Part shown: positions 25,341-34,184 of the stretch, one piece after another
Position numbering within the stretch: the first letter of the stretch is position 1
How the letters are laid out: each line of letters opens with the position of its first letter
Source: Akkermansia sp.
GTDB lineage: Bacteria; Verrucomicrobiota; Verrucomicrobiia; Verrucomicrobiales; Akkermansiaceae
DNA: 36,242 nt
Assembly: GCA_017409465.1 (NCBI GenBank)
Contig: JAFQSQ010000023.1
Location: 1-36,242 of the forward strand
Direction of reading: 5' to 3'
Translations under genes and position numbers: made by a program
The notes under the pieces: model-generated
What the model was told of the DNA's origin: nothing
Seen by the model: only the letters and a program-made list of their open reading frames with translations
Databases searched by the model: none

Positions 25341-26276
25341 TCACGACTTCACAACCGCCGCCGGTTCCGGAGCTTTTGCCGGCTCATCTTCACGCGACAC
25401 CTCCAGTCCGCACAGTATCAGCCCCAGCATCACCGCACCCGCTGCGATACGATACCAGCCAAAGAGCGAGAGGCTGTGTCGATTGAGATAACCGACCATC
25501 CAGCGTACGGCTATCACCGAGCTGAACCAGGCCATCACCGAACCGGCGATAATCGGTCCCCAACCAATGCTCGCCACCATATCACCGCCATATTTGTAGG
25601 CATCATGCACCGTTGCTGCGCCCAGCGTGATAAGCCCCAGCAGGAAACTGAACTCCACAGCAGCGGCCACACTCAGGCCGACCGTCAGGCCGCCCAGCAT
25701 CGTCATCAGGCTCCGACTGGTACCGGGTATCATGGCGATACACTGCATCAGCCCCACTACCAGCGCGCCTCGCCAGGTAAGCTGCGAAAGCTCCTTGCCC
25801 ATCCCGGCATGATTCCGGCGCTGGCGCACATACAGCAGGATAACCACACCGCCGACCACCCACATCACCATCACAGTCGTGGCATTGAACAGGTAGCCCT
25901 TGATGTAATCCGAACAGATGACACCGATGACCGCCGCCGGGATGAAGCCCAGCAGCATATTCCACATCATCCGCAGCCCTGCCGGGTTCTGCCCCACAGA
26001 CTGCGACATCCGGCGGGCGCGTCCCCAGTACCGCCCCAGCAGCGCAAGCACTCCGCCTGCCAGGCCGTGCACCATCTCGCGCACGCGCCTGAAGTATAAC
26101 CCGAGCACCGCCAGAATGGCGCCGCCCTGTATGCAGATTTCAAAAGCATGCATAGCATCGGATTCCGGCAACCCCAGCAGATACTGCGCAATAATCAGGT
26201 GACCGGTAGAGCTGACAGGCAGATACTCGGTCAACCCCTCCACCAGGCCGAGAATAAGAGACTCCAGAATCGTCAT
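25341..26276 (-). CDS. uppP: Undecaprenyl-diphosphatase
   Basis: UppP (BacA) dephosphorylates undecaprenyl diphosphate on the outer face of the inner membrane, recycling the carrier for peptidoglycan and glycan synthesis. The 311-residue protein has EGLTEYLPVSSTGH (13-26) and PGTSRS (184-189), the two signature loops, and about eight hydrophobic segments. The start at 26276 (MTILESLILG) matches the family N-terminus; the longer frame adds 34 unrelated residues. The C-terminus has a short charged tail. It diverges from the prepilin cluster. Confidence 0.95.
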   Translation of the reverse strand: MTILESLILGLVEGLTEYLPVSSTGHLIIAQYLLGLPESDAMHAFEICIQGGAILAVLGLYFRRVREMVHGLAGGVLALLGRYWGRARRMSQSVGQNPAGLRMMWNMLLGFIPAAVIGVICSDYIKGYLFNATTVMVMWVVGGVVILLYVRQRRNHAGMGKELSQLTWRGALVVGLMQCIAMIPGTSRSLMTMLGGLTVGLSVAAAVEFSFLLGLITLGAATVHDAYKYGGDMVASIGWGPIIAGSVMAWFSSVIAVRWMVGYLNRHSLSLFGWYRIAAGAVMLGLILCGLEVSREDEPAKAPEPAAVVKS

Positions 26277-26431
26277 ACGCCAAAACAAGTACCCTATTTC
26301 CCCCAAAAGGTCAATATAAAAAGAAAAAATGTACGCCAGCCCGCGGGAAAGCTGAAAAAAAGGGTTGAAGAGAAGCAAAAAAAGTGCTATCTATGATGTC
26401 GGTATTCTGCACACTCTGTATCTGCGTGTCT

Positions 26432-27163
26432 ATGAAAAAGATTTCCGTTAAGTTCCGCAAAGGGTTCACTCTGGTAGAACTCATGGTGGTGATTGCCATC
26501 ATGGGCATTCTCATGACGATGGCCGCAGGCGTGCTGAGAGACGCCGGCAAGGGGCGCGGCGTCGAGGCCGGCATCGAAACGCTCGAAACGCTGGTTCGTG
26601 AAGCGCGTGCCACAGCACAGGGGAATGACACCTACACCCGCATTGTCATTGTCAACGATCCCCGCGACACCTCGACAGACTCCCGCCACCTGCGATTCAT
26701 CACCGTACAGATGCTCCGCAAGGAGGGCACGCAGTACGATGGCACCGATGTGCGCAAAGAGGGCCGCTGGGTTTCCACCTCTGCCGGTGTGCTACTGCCT
26801 CCCGGCGTCTACTTCAGTCCTTTCTACAGCAAGCCGCTGGAATGGGCCGAAGGCGCCTCCGGCTCCATGATTGGCCAGGGATCCGCCCGACTTACCGGCC
26901 GCGGCACATCGCGCGTGTACTTTGTCGAGTTCGATGAGAAAGGGCGCTTCGTAGCCCCCATGGCAGACCCGCTCACACCGACCCGTCCCCAGCGTCTCGT
27001 CATCATCAACGGTCGCCCCGGCAAGGGCCGCAACGCCCATGACGGCATCGTACCCACCGAGCTGGATTCCCAGAAACGCCCGGTCGGCGCCAAAGGAATC
27101 GTCCTCTGGCCGGGCGGCGAGACCAGCCTGCTGCGCACGATAGACCAGACCATCAACCGCTGA
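26432..27163 (+). CDS. Type IV prepilin-like protein (Verru_Chthon cassette D-like)
   Basis: The 243-residue protein has a prepilin leader MKKISVKFRKG followed by FTLVELMVVIAIMGILMTM, so a prepilin peptidase should cleave after Gly11 and methylate Phe. The remainder is a soluble head. The length and order with the next two genes fit the Verrucomicrobial cassette of pseudopilins; naming it D-like is inference from memory of those families. The start at 26432 gives the short leader; in-frame ATGs at 26393 and 26396 would add 12-13 residues. It likely sits in a pilus or secretion pseudopilus. Spacing to the next gene is 37 bp. Confidence 0.75.
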   Translation: MKKISVKFRKGFTLVELMVVIAIMGILMTMAAGVLRDAGKGRGVEAGIETLETLVREARATAQGNDTYTRIVIVNDPRDTSTDSRHLRFITVQMLRKEGTQYDGTDVRKEGRWVSTSAGVLLPPGVYFSPFYSKPLEWAEGASGSMIGQGSARLTGRGTSRVYFVEFDEKGRFVAPMADPLTPTRPQRLVIINGRPGKGRNAHDGIVPTELDSQKRPVGAKGIVLWPGGETSLLRTIDQTINR

Positions 27164-27200
27164 TAAGCCACACCTGCATCTTTTTCTCTTCCCTTTTTCT

Positions 27201-27950
27201 ATGAAACAGCGTCCTGCGAATCGCCGTCTGCGCGGCTTCACCCTCATGGAGACCCTGCTCGCCATCGGGCTGGTGGGTATTCTTCTTTCTATCTTCCTCA
27301 CTGTTTTTGTGCCGGCTCGCAGCATGGTACGCCAGGCGCTTACCCGCCAGGAGGCCGAGCGCATCTCCGGTATCCTCCGGGCTGAGATGTCCTTCCTGCG
27401 TCCTGACGAGCAAGCATCAGCCGGCACCACGGCGGCCTCCGACGGTCAGTTCCTGAGTCCGTTCGACAAGGCCTTCTTCTGGATGCAGCACTCGCGCACC
27501 CCCTCCAACGCCATCGTCATCTTCTCCTACCGAGCCGACACGACCAAATCGATGCGGGCAGACGGCACCTATCCCCCCGTACCGGCCTCGCGCAACATCC
27601 CCGGCCAGGGCAACCAGCTCATCACCCTGGCCTGCCCGCTCAACGACTCACTGCACAAGGATGACATCAAGGATGCGGTCGGCCCGGTCTTCCTCGTCAA
27701 GATGACCCAGATTGTGGATGCCGGCGGCGGTAAGTACCAGCTCGCGGGGCAACCCGGTTCCATCAGCGGCGCCACCTCTCCTGACAAGTACGTGTCAGAA
27801 GACGGCGAGAAGAATCCCTGGGGCGGCGTTGTCATCTATCGGGCAGACTTCTACCACATGTCGCCGCCCAACCCGGCGCGCTACAAGGGCAAATCCTGGA
27901 AGCGACTCGGGCGACCGATGTTCTCTGTCAACATGTCCTTCCGCCGATAA
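27201..27950 (+). CDS. Type IV prepilin-like protein (Verru_Chthon cassette B-like)
   Basis: The 249-residue protein begins MKQRPANRRLRG followed by FTLMETLLAIGLVGILLSIF, a class of prepilin N-terminus with the +5 Glu conserved. The soluble head contains a Gly/Pro-rich part and ends in MFSVNMSFRR, as in pseudopilins that assemble in short fibres. It lies between two other prepilin-like genes, in the same direction and with short gaps, and should be co-expressed with them. B-like is a tentative label. Confidence 0.72.
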   Translation: MKQRPANRRLRGFTLMETLLAIGLVGILLSIFLTVFVPARSMVRQALTRQEAERISGILRAEMSFLRPDEQASAGTTAASDGQFLSPFDKAFFWMQHSRTPSNAIVIFSYRADTTKSMRADGTYPPVPASRNIPGQGNQLITLACPLNDSLHKDDIKDAVGPVFLVKMTQIVDAGGGKYQLAGQPGSISGATSPDKYVSEDGEKNPWGGVVIYRADFYHMSPPNPARYKGKSWKRLGRPMFSVNMSFRR

Positions 27951-27983
27951 TCCCCCTGTTCTCAACTCGTTTCCTCTCATACC

Positions 27984-28964
27984 ATGAACGTCAGCAAGAA
28001 GATTTTACGCGGCGGTTTCACGCTTATCGAACTCATCGTTGCCATGGCCATCACGGCCATCCTCGTCTACATCATCGGACAGCTTACGCAGCAGGGTGTT
28101 GCCCTCTGGAACAGCGTCCGCCAGGATGTGAGCACCAGCTCTTACTCCCGCTCTGCCCTGCAGGTCATCAGCCATGACCTCGAGGCGTTCCAGATGCGCA
28201 GCAACAACAAATACCAGTGGTTCCACGCCAAGGCCGACAAGACACCGGACAACGCACCGAAAGGGCTCAAGATTCCGCGCTCCGCGCAGTGCGTCTTCTT
28301 CGCCTGTGCGCCGGATCGCAATCCGTCGGTGAGCTCTTCCTCCTCGCTTCGGGGCAACTATCGCGAGGCTCGTTCTCACAATCAGGAGACACAGGGTGAT
28401 GTCAACACCATCTCCTACCGCCTGATGTACCGCGACCAGATTCTCAACCTCCCCGCCAGCAGCAACAGAGACGACACCAGCAGCTTCCCCCTCTTCGCGC
28501 TGTATCGTCAGGTGATTCCGCCGCGCGAAACCTTCGAGCATCTTCTGGGCAAGGATAACCTGGAGCAGGCCTACGCCGGCTATGAGATGAAGGAAACGGA
28601 GAACTTCCTCTGCGAAAACATCGTTGAGATGAACATCATGTTCACCATCCAGTACACCGACAACTCGGCAGATGCCAAGAAAGGACGCGCGGAATACAAG
28701 AGCGTCACGGTACCGGTAGTGGCCTCCTACAGCCGAGGCAGCGTCGTTTCCGTATACGGTGATCGCATCGAGGTGGACGGCACTACCTACAACAATGCGC
28801 GTATCGTTTCCGCCAATGTCAGCATCACCGTTCTGACAGAAGAAGGCATGGCTCTCATCAACCAGATTCGTCTGGGACGTCGTCGTGCGCCCAAGGCGGC
28901 TGACTTCTTTGCGAAGTACACGCGTTCGTTCTCCCGCCTGGTGGCATTGCCCCAGCCCATCTGA
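27984..28964 (+). CDS. Type IV prepilin-like protein (Verru_Chthon cassette C-like)
   Basis: The 326-residue protein begins MNVSKKILRGG followed by FTLIELIVAMAITAILVYII, with +5 Glu conserved. SYSRSALQVISHDLEAFQM near residue 60 resembles the conserved stretch that follows the helix in the C-type cassette proteins and in PulJ/GspJ-like minor pseudopilins. The large A-type protein and the assembly ATPase are not in the window. The next gene begins 8 nt after its stop. Confidence 0.72.
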   Translation: MNVSKKILRGGFTLIELIVAMAITAILVYIIGQLTQQGVALWNSVRQDVSTSSYSRSALQVISHDLEAFQMRSNNKYQWFHAKADKTPDNAPKGLKIPRSAQCVFFACAPDRNPSVSSSSSLRGNYREARSHNQETQGDVNTISYRLMYRDQILNLPASSNRDDTSSFPLFALYRQVIPPRETFEHLLGKDNLEQAYAGYEMKETENFLCENIVEMNIMFTIQYTDNSADAKKGRAEYKSVTVPVVASYSRGSVVSVYGDRIEVDGTTYNNARIVSANVSITVLTEEGMALINQIRLGRRRAPKAADFFAKYTRSFSRLVALPQPI

Positions 28965-28972
28965 TATCGGCT

Positions 28973-29704
28973 ATGTTCACTCAGCCGGAAGTCCCCGCAA
29001 CTGGGCTGCCCCGGACAATCCATCTGTGGGTAGACCCCATCCCCCGGAGCGGTTACCGGAACATGGCAGCGGATGAGCTGCTGGTGAAGCGTCCGGAGTG
29101 CTGGCTGCGCATCTATGGCTGGGAGCTCCCGGCGGTGAGTTTCGGCTATTTTGACACAGCAGTCGAGGCTGCCTCCATCTTTCCCGGTGCGCAGGAGTAT
29201 ATCCGTCGCTGGACCGGTGGCGGCATCGTAGATCACCGCAAGGGCTATACCTACACCGTCACTCTGCCGGCGAGAGAGGGGCTGATGTATCCCACCGCAG
29301 AGCATCTCTATATCTGGATTCACAGCGCCCTCGCTACAGCCCTGAAAGACAGCGGGGTCGACTGCACCCTGCTGACGGAAGATGCGCCTGATGGGGGGAG
29401 AGCCTGCTGGGCCAGCCCGGTCAAGAGCGATATCGTCGATACACAGGGACACAAATTAGCCGGCGCCGGCCAGCGTCGCTACAAGGGCGCCGTCCTGCAC
29501 CAGGGGCTGGTGCAGGAGTGCGAACCCGGCGAGGGCTGGACACAGCGTCTGGCGGCGGCTCTGGCTCCTGAAGTCGTCATCGTGGAGGGTGAAGAGCCCT
29601 ACCCCGGCTTCCGCCAGGAACTGGAGCAACTCTGCCGTGAAAAATACGAAACCCCGGAGTGGAACGATGAATCCCGAGGTCGCAGAAAACCGACGCAGCG
29701 ATAA
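28973..29704 (+). CDS. Lipoate-protein ligase A family protein
   Basis: The 243-residue protein matches the BPL/LplA/LipB catalytic fold. It has RRWTGGGIVDH (78-88), the lipoyl-AMP-binding loop, and GHKLAGAGQRRYKGAVLHQG (159-178) with the catalytic Lys161. It would transfer lipoate or octanoate to lipoyl domains of 2-oxoacid dehydrogenases or GcvH. Lipoate and octanoate transferases cannot be separated here. There is no C-terminal accessory domain. It follows the prepilin genes by 8 nt although unrelated in function. Confidence 0.82.
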   Translation: MFTQPEVPATGLPRTIHLWVDPIPRSGYRNMAADELLVKRPECWLRIYGWELPAVSFGYFDTAVEAASIFPGAQEYIRRWTGGGIVDHRKGYTYTVTLPAREGLMYPTAEHLYIWIHSALATALKDSGVDCTLLTEDAPDGGRACWASPVKSDIVDTQGHKLAGAGQRRYKGAVLHQGLVQECEPGEGWTQRLAAALAPEVVIVEGEEPYPGFRQELEQLCREKYETPEWNDESRGRRKPTQR

Positions 29705-29724
29705 TTGATGATGCCCCATTTCAG

Positions 29725-29753
29725 AAATACGCAGCCCACCGGGCTGCGTATTT
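29725..29753. terminator. Bidirectional terminator between lplA-like gene and purN
   Basis: A perfect 13-bp stem (29725-29737 with 29741-29753) has a 3-nt loop and ends in AAA/TTT runs on both sides. It lies between the convergent genes ending at 29704 and 29782. Confidence 0.85.
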
Positions 29754-29781
29754 TCGTAGACGTACTGTCAAGCGGGGCTTA

Positions 29782-30366
29782 TCATGGCTCCAGACGCGCA
29801 AGCGCCGAGAGGATAGCAGCCGGATAAAGAATATGCTCCTGTACCTGAATACGGGCATGGAGGGACTGCGGCGTGTCATCCGGCAGCACCGGTACATGAG
29901 CCTGCATGATGATTTCACCCGTATCCATACCGGCATCAACATAGTGAACCGTGCAGCCGCTTGTCGAAGCTCCGGCTTCCAGCGCCTGTTTCCAGGCTTC
30001 AACCCCCGGAAACGCCGGCAGCAGAGCCGGGTGGATATTGAGAATACGGTTGGGGAAAGCCCTCAGCAGCGGTTCCTTGACCAGACGCATGAATCCGGCC
30101 AGACACACCATATCAACCTCCAGGGATTTCAGCAGAGCCGCAACCTGCTCCTGGCACTCCAGAGGAAACTTATTCCTGAAGCCGCCGCAATCCATCACTT
30201 CAGCCCTGACGCCGCGACGGCGCGCGCGCTCCAGAATATAGGCATCGGCATGGTCGGAAAGGACGATGACAACCTCGGCATCCAGGCGGCCATCATCTAT
30301 CGCGTTGAAAATAGACTGGCAATTGCTGCCCGAACCCGAACCGAGTACTGCAAGACGAAGACTCAT
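29782..30366 (-). CDS. purN: Phosphoribosylglycinamide formyltransferase
   Basis: PurN transfers a formyl group from 10-formyl-THF to GAR, the third step of de novo purine synthesis. The 194 residues have the phosphate-binding GSGSN (11-15). The catalytic residues are Asn110 and His112 (ILNIHPALLPAFPG), and Asp148 lies in YVDAGMDTGEII. Length is typical. The gene stands alone, with its own promoter and a shared terminator. Confidence 0.95.
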   Translation of the reverse strand: MSLRLAVLGSGSGSNCQSIFNAIDDGRLDAEVVIVLSDHADAYILERARRRGVRAEVMDCGGFRNKFPLECQEQVAALLKSLEVDMVCLAGFMRLVKEPLLRAFPNRILNIHPALLPAFPGVEAWKQALEAGASTSGCTVHYVDAGMDTGEIIMQAHVPVLPDDTPQSLHARIQVQEHILYPAAILSALARLEP

Positions 30367-30375
30367 AACAGAGCC

Positions 30376-30404
30376 AATCTACCCGATAGGCATTCATTTG
30401 TCAA
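30376..30404 (-). promoter_or_regulatory. Promoter of purN
   Basis: On the minus strand TTGACA (30399-30404), 17 bp and TAGATT (30376-30381). The ATG (30366) is 9 nt after the -10, so the mRNA is predicted to be leaderless or nearly so. No PurR-type operator is recognised. Confidence 0.75.
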
Positions 30405-30466
30405 ATCGATTCTTTACGCCGCTGCGGCAAAGCGCGCAGCCGTTCATCTACGAACATGTCTTAAGC

Positions 30467-30494
30467 TTGACAGCTCAGGGTGATTTGGTAGAAT
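30467..30494 (+). promoter_or_regulatory. Promoter of the 30504-33309 operon
   Basis: TTGACA (30467-30472), 16 bp and TAGAAT (30489-30494). The ATG at 30504 follows after 9 nt, again predicting a leaderless transcript. It drives three overlapping genes. Confidence 0.75.
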
Positions 30495-30503
30495 AACGCC
30501 GTC

Positions 30504-31004
30504 ATGTTCATTGCTGTCATTCTGGGCTATGCGCTCGCATCTGTCTTCGCCTTGTGCGGCATCTTCAACTGTGCTGCATACTGTATGGGGGGAGCACAGG
30601 GAGGCGATGCCTCATCATTTCTCAACGGCTTCACCACGGCCGCCATGCCGCTGCTGTATGCCGTCATTCTGCTCATACTCATCCAGATAGCCACCCAGCT
30701 GGAACGCATGGGTATCCAAACAGAGATTTCACTGCTGAAAGGCGCTGCGCCGAAAACGACGACCAGAGAGAAAGCCCCCAAGGCTCATGGTACCGCCTAT
30801 GTTCCGAAGGCAGAAACACACACCCGGCGCTCGCATGACCAGCGCTATTTCGTGACCCACGCAGAGCAAGGCAGCGTTCCCGCCGCTGCTCCGGCTGCCA
30901 CCGGCACTCAACAGACGCAGCAGGCCATGTCCCCTGCTCCCGAGCATCCCCATTCCCACCCCACCCCCCGGGATAACGAACAACAATTCTTCAGGACAAA
31001 CTGA
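30504..31004 (+). CDS. Small inner-membrane protein with disordered tail
   Basis: The 166-residue protein has two membrane segments (about 2-24 and 46-64) and then a basic, Ala/Pro/Thr/His-rich tail (about 85-166) without recognisable fold. I do not recognise its family. Its stop overlaps the next start (TGATG), so it is translationally coupled to the kinase-like gene. First gene of a three-gene operon. Confidence 0.7.
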   Translation: MFIAVILGYALASVFALCGIFNCAAYCMGGAQGGDASSFLNGFTTAAMPLLYAVILLILIQIATQLERMGIQTEISLLKGAAPKTTTREKAPKAHGTAYVPKAETHTRRSHDQRYFVTHAEQGSVPAAAPAATGTQQTQQAMSPAPEHPHSHPTPRDNEQQFFRTN

Positions 31005-31978
31005 TGGCACCTATGAGTCAGCCCGAACAGACACCGGGTATCATCTGCGCTGCGCTGGTAGAGCAATATACGGGTAAGGCCACTTCACCGGATATGCTGG
31101 TCCCCGTTGCCGCCGGAGCTTCCGGCCGCAGCATCATGCGCGCTCATGGTGTCCTGGCGATTCACTGGACGAGTGCTCGGGCTGACAACAACTCCTTCCT
31201 GCCGGCAGCGAAGGGACTGGCAGCAGGGGGCGTCAGGGTACCGCAGATTCTGGCTGAGCTCGCGCTGGGCAATGGCTGCGGCGCCTGCCTGGTCGAGGAT
31301 CTGGGCACCGAGGATTTACTGGGGCTCAGGGATGCCCCGCCGCAGCGACGGATGGAAGCCTATCGCCAGGCACTGGATACCCTCCGCACCCTCAGCATCC
31401 TGACGCCGGACTGGGAATTACAGCCGGCCTTCGATGCGGCGATGTACCGCTGGGAGCAGGAATACTTCGCTGAGCACCTGCTGGGGCGTCATCTGGGCCG
31501 GGTACCCGCTGACTTCCTGAGCCGCCCGGCACTGCGTGAGATGGCTGAGTGGCTGGCCGCCCTGCCCCGTGTGCCGGTGCACCGTGACTGCCAGAGCCAG
31601 AACATCATGCTGCGTGACGGCAAGGCGTGGTTCATCGATTTTCAGGGGATGCGGTATGGCCGAAGCGAATACGACCTGGCTTCCCTGCTCTGCGACCCCT
31701 ACATGGAACTCACCCCGGAGGAGCGAGCCTCCCTCATCAACTACTGGGAGCAGATTACCGGGGCACCTCTTGATGCGTCCATCTACTCAGCCTGTGCCAT
31801 GCAGCGGCTGATGCAGGCACTGGGCGCCTTTGCCAACATCGGCTACAACATGAACAAAAGCTGGTACCTGCAGCAGATTCCCGCCGGCATATCCATCCTT
31901 CGCACCATCGCAGCCGCCACGCCGGCTCACTCACCCGCATACCCCGTCGCGCAATGTCTTCTTTCGAGCGTAAAATAA
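31004..31978 (+). CDS. Aminoglycoside-phosphotransferase-fold sugar kinase (AmgK-like)
   Basis: The 324-residue protein has the APH catalytic loop VHRDCQSQNIML (Asp195, Asn200) and the metal-binding IDFQ (Asp212), with YDLASLLCDPY after it. These features and the gene size resemble AmgK, the anomeric kinase of MurNAc/GlcNAc in cell-wall sugar recycling. A MurU-type nucleotidyltransferase would be expected next to a classical amgK and is not here, so the substrate is uncertain. It overlaps both neighbours. Confidence 0.72.
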   Translation: MAPMSQPEQTPGIICAALVEQYTGKATSPDMLVPVAAGASGRSIMRAHGVLAIHWTSARADNNSFLPAAKGLAAGGVRVPQILAELALGNGCGACLVEDLGTEDLLGLRDAPPQRRMEAYRQALDTLRTLSILTPDWELQPAFDAAMYRWEQEYFAEHLLGRHLGRVPADFLSRPALREMAEWLAALPRVPVHRDCQSQNIMLRDGKAWFIDFQGMRYGRSEYDLASLLCDPYMELTPEERASLINYWEQITGAPLDASIYSACAMQRLMQALGAFANIGYNMNKSWYLQQIPAGISILRTIAAATPAHSPAYPVAQCLLSSVK

Positions 31979-33309
31979 AGCCCCGTCTTAACATCTGGTG
32001 GCTTCTGGTGTGGGCAGCACTCATCGTAGCGGCCTGGTTCACGGTGCGAGCCCATATCAGGGACTACTGGTTCTACGACTACTGCAGCACCGCCGCCGGC
32101 GCACCGCCCCCCGCCGGTGAACACATCCAGCTGCTCTCGACCGGGCAGAAACCGCTCACCGTCCCGCTGACCATCGAACACCGCGAGCTTATCTGCCCGC
32201 AGGTCGGCATGGTCGAGCTCAATGATAAAGCCTGCGCGGCCAGCTTCGCCGCCCTTCCGCTGGGGCCTCAGGATTTCGCGGTTATCCTGCACAGGCTGGC
32301 TCAGGCCGGGGTATCCGACGTCGCCGTATCATCACCGCTTACCTGGCAGCAGGAGACCGGTGACATGTCGCGCGAGATGTTCTGCCGGGTGATGGCCTCG
32401 TTCCCCCATGCTGTCGCCGGTCTGAGAGGCCGTACCGCCGCCCAGCCGGACTTCACCCCGATGGAGCTCAGGAACTCAGCCATCCCGGCCGAGAATGTTC
32501 AGGGCGATGCCCGCGGGCTCCCCATTGCCAACCGCCCACTCCCCAACGGGCTGACTGCCACCCCTGATTCTCTCGCCGTCGTCTGGGCTCCGGACTGGCT
32601 GCAGGATGAGCCGCATACGCACAAGCCCTCTGCCATCGGCGACATGTCATTCCCCCTTCTCGTGAGATGGAACGGCGAGACGATTCCCACGCTGCCCTTC
32701 CGACTGGCTCTCATGCGCCTCGGACTCAGCCCTGCTGACGTGCAGGTACGCATCGGTGAAAGCATCACCTACGGTGGCATTACCCGCCCGCTTGATCGCC
32801 ACGGAAGAACCCGCCTGAAAGAGGCCTCGGTGATTTCCCTGCCCCTCGATGAGATTGTCAGCGGCACGGGAATCAGGGAAAAACTGGGAGACAAGGCATG
32901 TATCGTACTGGAGCAACCGGCTCCCGGCCAGAATACCCCCCAGCGCCTGGAACGCCTGGCGCTGACCGTGTCTCAGCTGGCCGGCACAGAGAAGGTAAGC
33001 TACGAAAACAAAGAACGCATCGTGGGGAACCGTTATCTGGAGGAAGCTTCCCTGTTGAACGATTGGCAGGAATATGCCATCGCTATCAGTGCCCTGTTGC
33101 TGGCCTTGTACATCCTGCCGCGTTTCCACTGGATTCTGCGCTGGCCGCTGCTGTCGGCGATACCCTGCTGGCTGGTATACGAGGCATACAAGGCCTCGCA
33201 CCAGGTCTGGGTTCCCCTGTCGGCGATGCTGATATGCTGGCTGATGTTCTTCATCGCATGCAGCGCGCTCAAACCCGTGCGCCGCGGGCTGTTCGACAAG
33301 GTACGCTAA
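31954..33309 (+). CDS. Membrane protein with CHASE2-like extracytoplasmic domain
   Basis: The 451-residue protein has one N-terminal membrane helix (about 14-31), a long extracytoplasmic region and three C-terminal hydrophobic segments (about 368-440). The pattern PLDRHGRTRLKEASVISLPLDE and the earlier FPLLVRWNGETIPTLPFRLAL resemble CHASE2 sensor domains. There is no kinase, cyclase or other output domain. Perhaps it passes a signal to another protein. The start lies 25 nt inside the kinase gene, and its stop overlaps the convergent gene by 4 nt. Confidence 0.6.
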   Translation: MSSFERKIKPRLNIWWLLVWAALIVAAWFTVRAHIRDYWFYDYCSTAAGAPPPAGEHIQLLSTGQKPLTVPLTIEHRELICPQVGMVELNDKACAASFAALPLGPQDFAVILHRLAQAGVSDVAVSSPLTWQQETGDMSREMFCRVMASFPHAVAGLRGRTAAQPDFTPMELRNSAIPAENVQGDARGLPIANRPLPNGLTATPDSLAVVWAPDWLQDEPHTHKPSAIGDMSFPLLVRWNGETIPTLPFRLALMRLGLSPADVQVRIGESITYGGITRPLDRHGRTRLKEASVISLPLDEIVSGTGIREKLGDKACIVLEQPAPGQNTPQRLERLALTVSQLAGTEKVSYENKERIVGNRYLEEASLLNDWQEYAIAISALLLALYILPRFHWILRWPLLSAIPCWLVYEAYKASHQVWVPLSAMLICWLMFFIACSALKPVRRGLFDKVR

Positions 33310-34106
33310 GCCGCAGGTCGGTAATACAGCCTCCTGCCCGGACCATCGAGCCAGACCTCCAATTGCCTGAGGCTCTCCGTCCCGAGTATCACCATCGGCG
33401 AGTCACTGAACGATTCGCACACCGTCACATCGTGCAGCACCAGCCGGCCTATCCTCAGCGACGGCACCCGCACTACCTCGCGCACAAAATACCCACCGGC
33501 AGCAGGGCTCTCACCATGGAACCACCCCACCCTGGCCTCCGGCACCGTTCGCAGGAAATCCTCCCACCTGTTGCGGGGGATATACACCGCATGCGGCGCC
33601 CCGCTATCCAGCATACAACGCCCCACACCGGGCACCTCTATCATAGCCCGATTACCCGCTACCAGCTTCACGGCAGGCCAGTTCTTCACCTCCGGCGGCA
33701 GCTGTTCGGCAAACTCATGCCGCCCGGACGCGTAGTCCAGGTGCCAGATTTTCTCCCGGAGGACAGGCCAGCCGACAAGCCCATCTGTCGTGGCAAAGAA
33801 CGAATGAACTATCGGACAATCCTGCCGCGTATCCCCACCATCCAGTCGAACATCCAGCTCTGACGGCTGAATAGGCTCACCCCACCGAATCCTGGCACCC
33901 ATCTTACCGGCTGCCACCGGGAAAAGCACCGCCGGCAGCTGGGAGCCGGTATCGGCTCCCATGGTTATTTCTTCACCCTGACACCAGGCTTTCACCTCGG
34001 GTATTTCCTTCGGCGGATTCACCGCAGAGATTCCCATATCAAGCCTGGTGCGACACCCCGGCAGCAAGACGGCTACCGCCAACATCAGCAGACATATCCT
34101 TGTCAT
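33306..34106 (-). CDS. Lipoprotein with retropepsin-like (aspartyl protease) repeats
   Basis: The 266-residue protein has a lipobox (LLPGC, Cys18). Two segments resemble the active-site loop of aspartyl proteases: GADTGSQ (50-56) and LDSGAPH (166-172). The second is followed by ILGTESLRQLEVWLDGPGRR, typical of retropepsin-like proteins. A two-lobed arrangement with one Asp from each lobe is therefore possible. It would act at the cell envelope. It overlaps the end of the convergent CHASE2-like gene by 4 nt. Confidence 0.65.
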   Translation of the reverse strand: MTRICLLMLAVAVLLPGCRTRLDMGISAVNPPKEIPEVKAWCQGEEITMGADTGSQLPAVLFPVAAGKMGARIRWGEPIQPSELDVRLDGGDTRQDCPIVHSFFATTDGLVGWPVLREKIWHLDYASGRHEFAEQLPPEVKNWPAVKLVAGNRAMIEVPGVGRCMLDSGAPHAVYIPRNRWEDFLRTVPEARVGWFHGESPAAGGYFVREVVRVPSLRIGRLVLHDVTVCESFSDSPMVILGTESLRQLEVWLDGPGRRLYYRPAA

Positions 34107-34116
34107 GCCTGATGTG

Positions 34117-34160
34117 ACAAAAATCGCTCCCTAACCGCAGCAAAACGGTTGGGAGCGATT
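34117..34160 (-). terminator. Terminator of pgi
   Basis: On the minus strand a 15-bp stem (34160-34146 with 34137-34122, one bulged base) has an 8-nt loop and is followed by TTTTTG. It lies 24 bp after the pgi stop and just upstream of the lipoprotein gene's start. Confidence 0.8.
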
Positions 34161-34184
34161 GGAAATCAGCTATCAGCAGCTATT

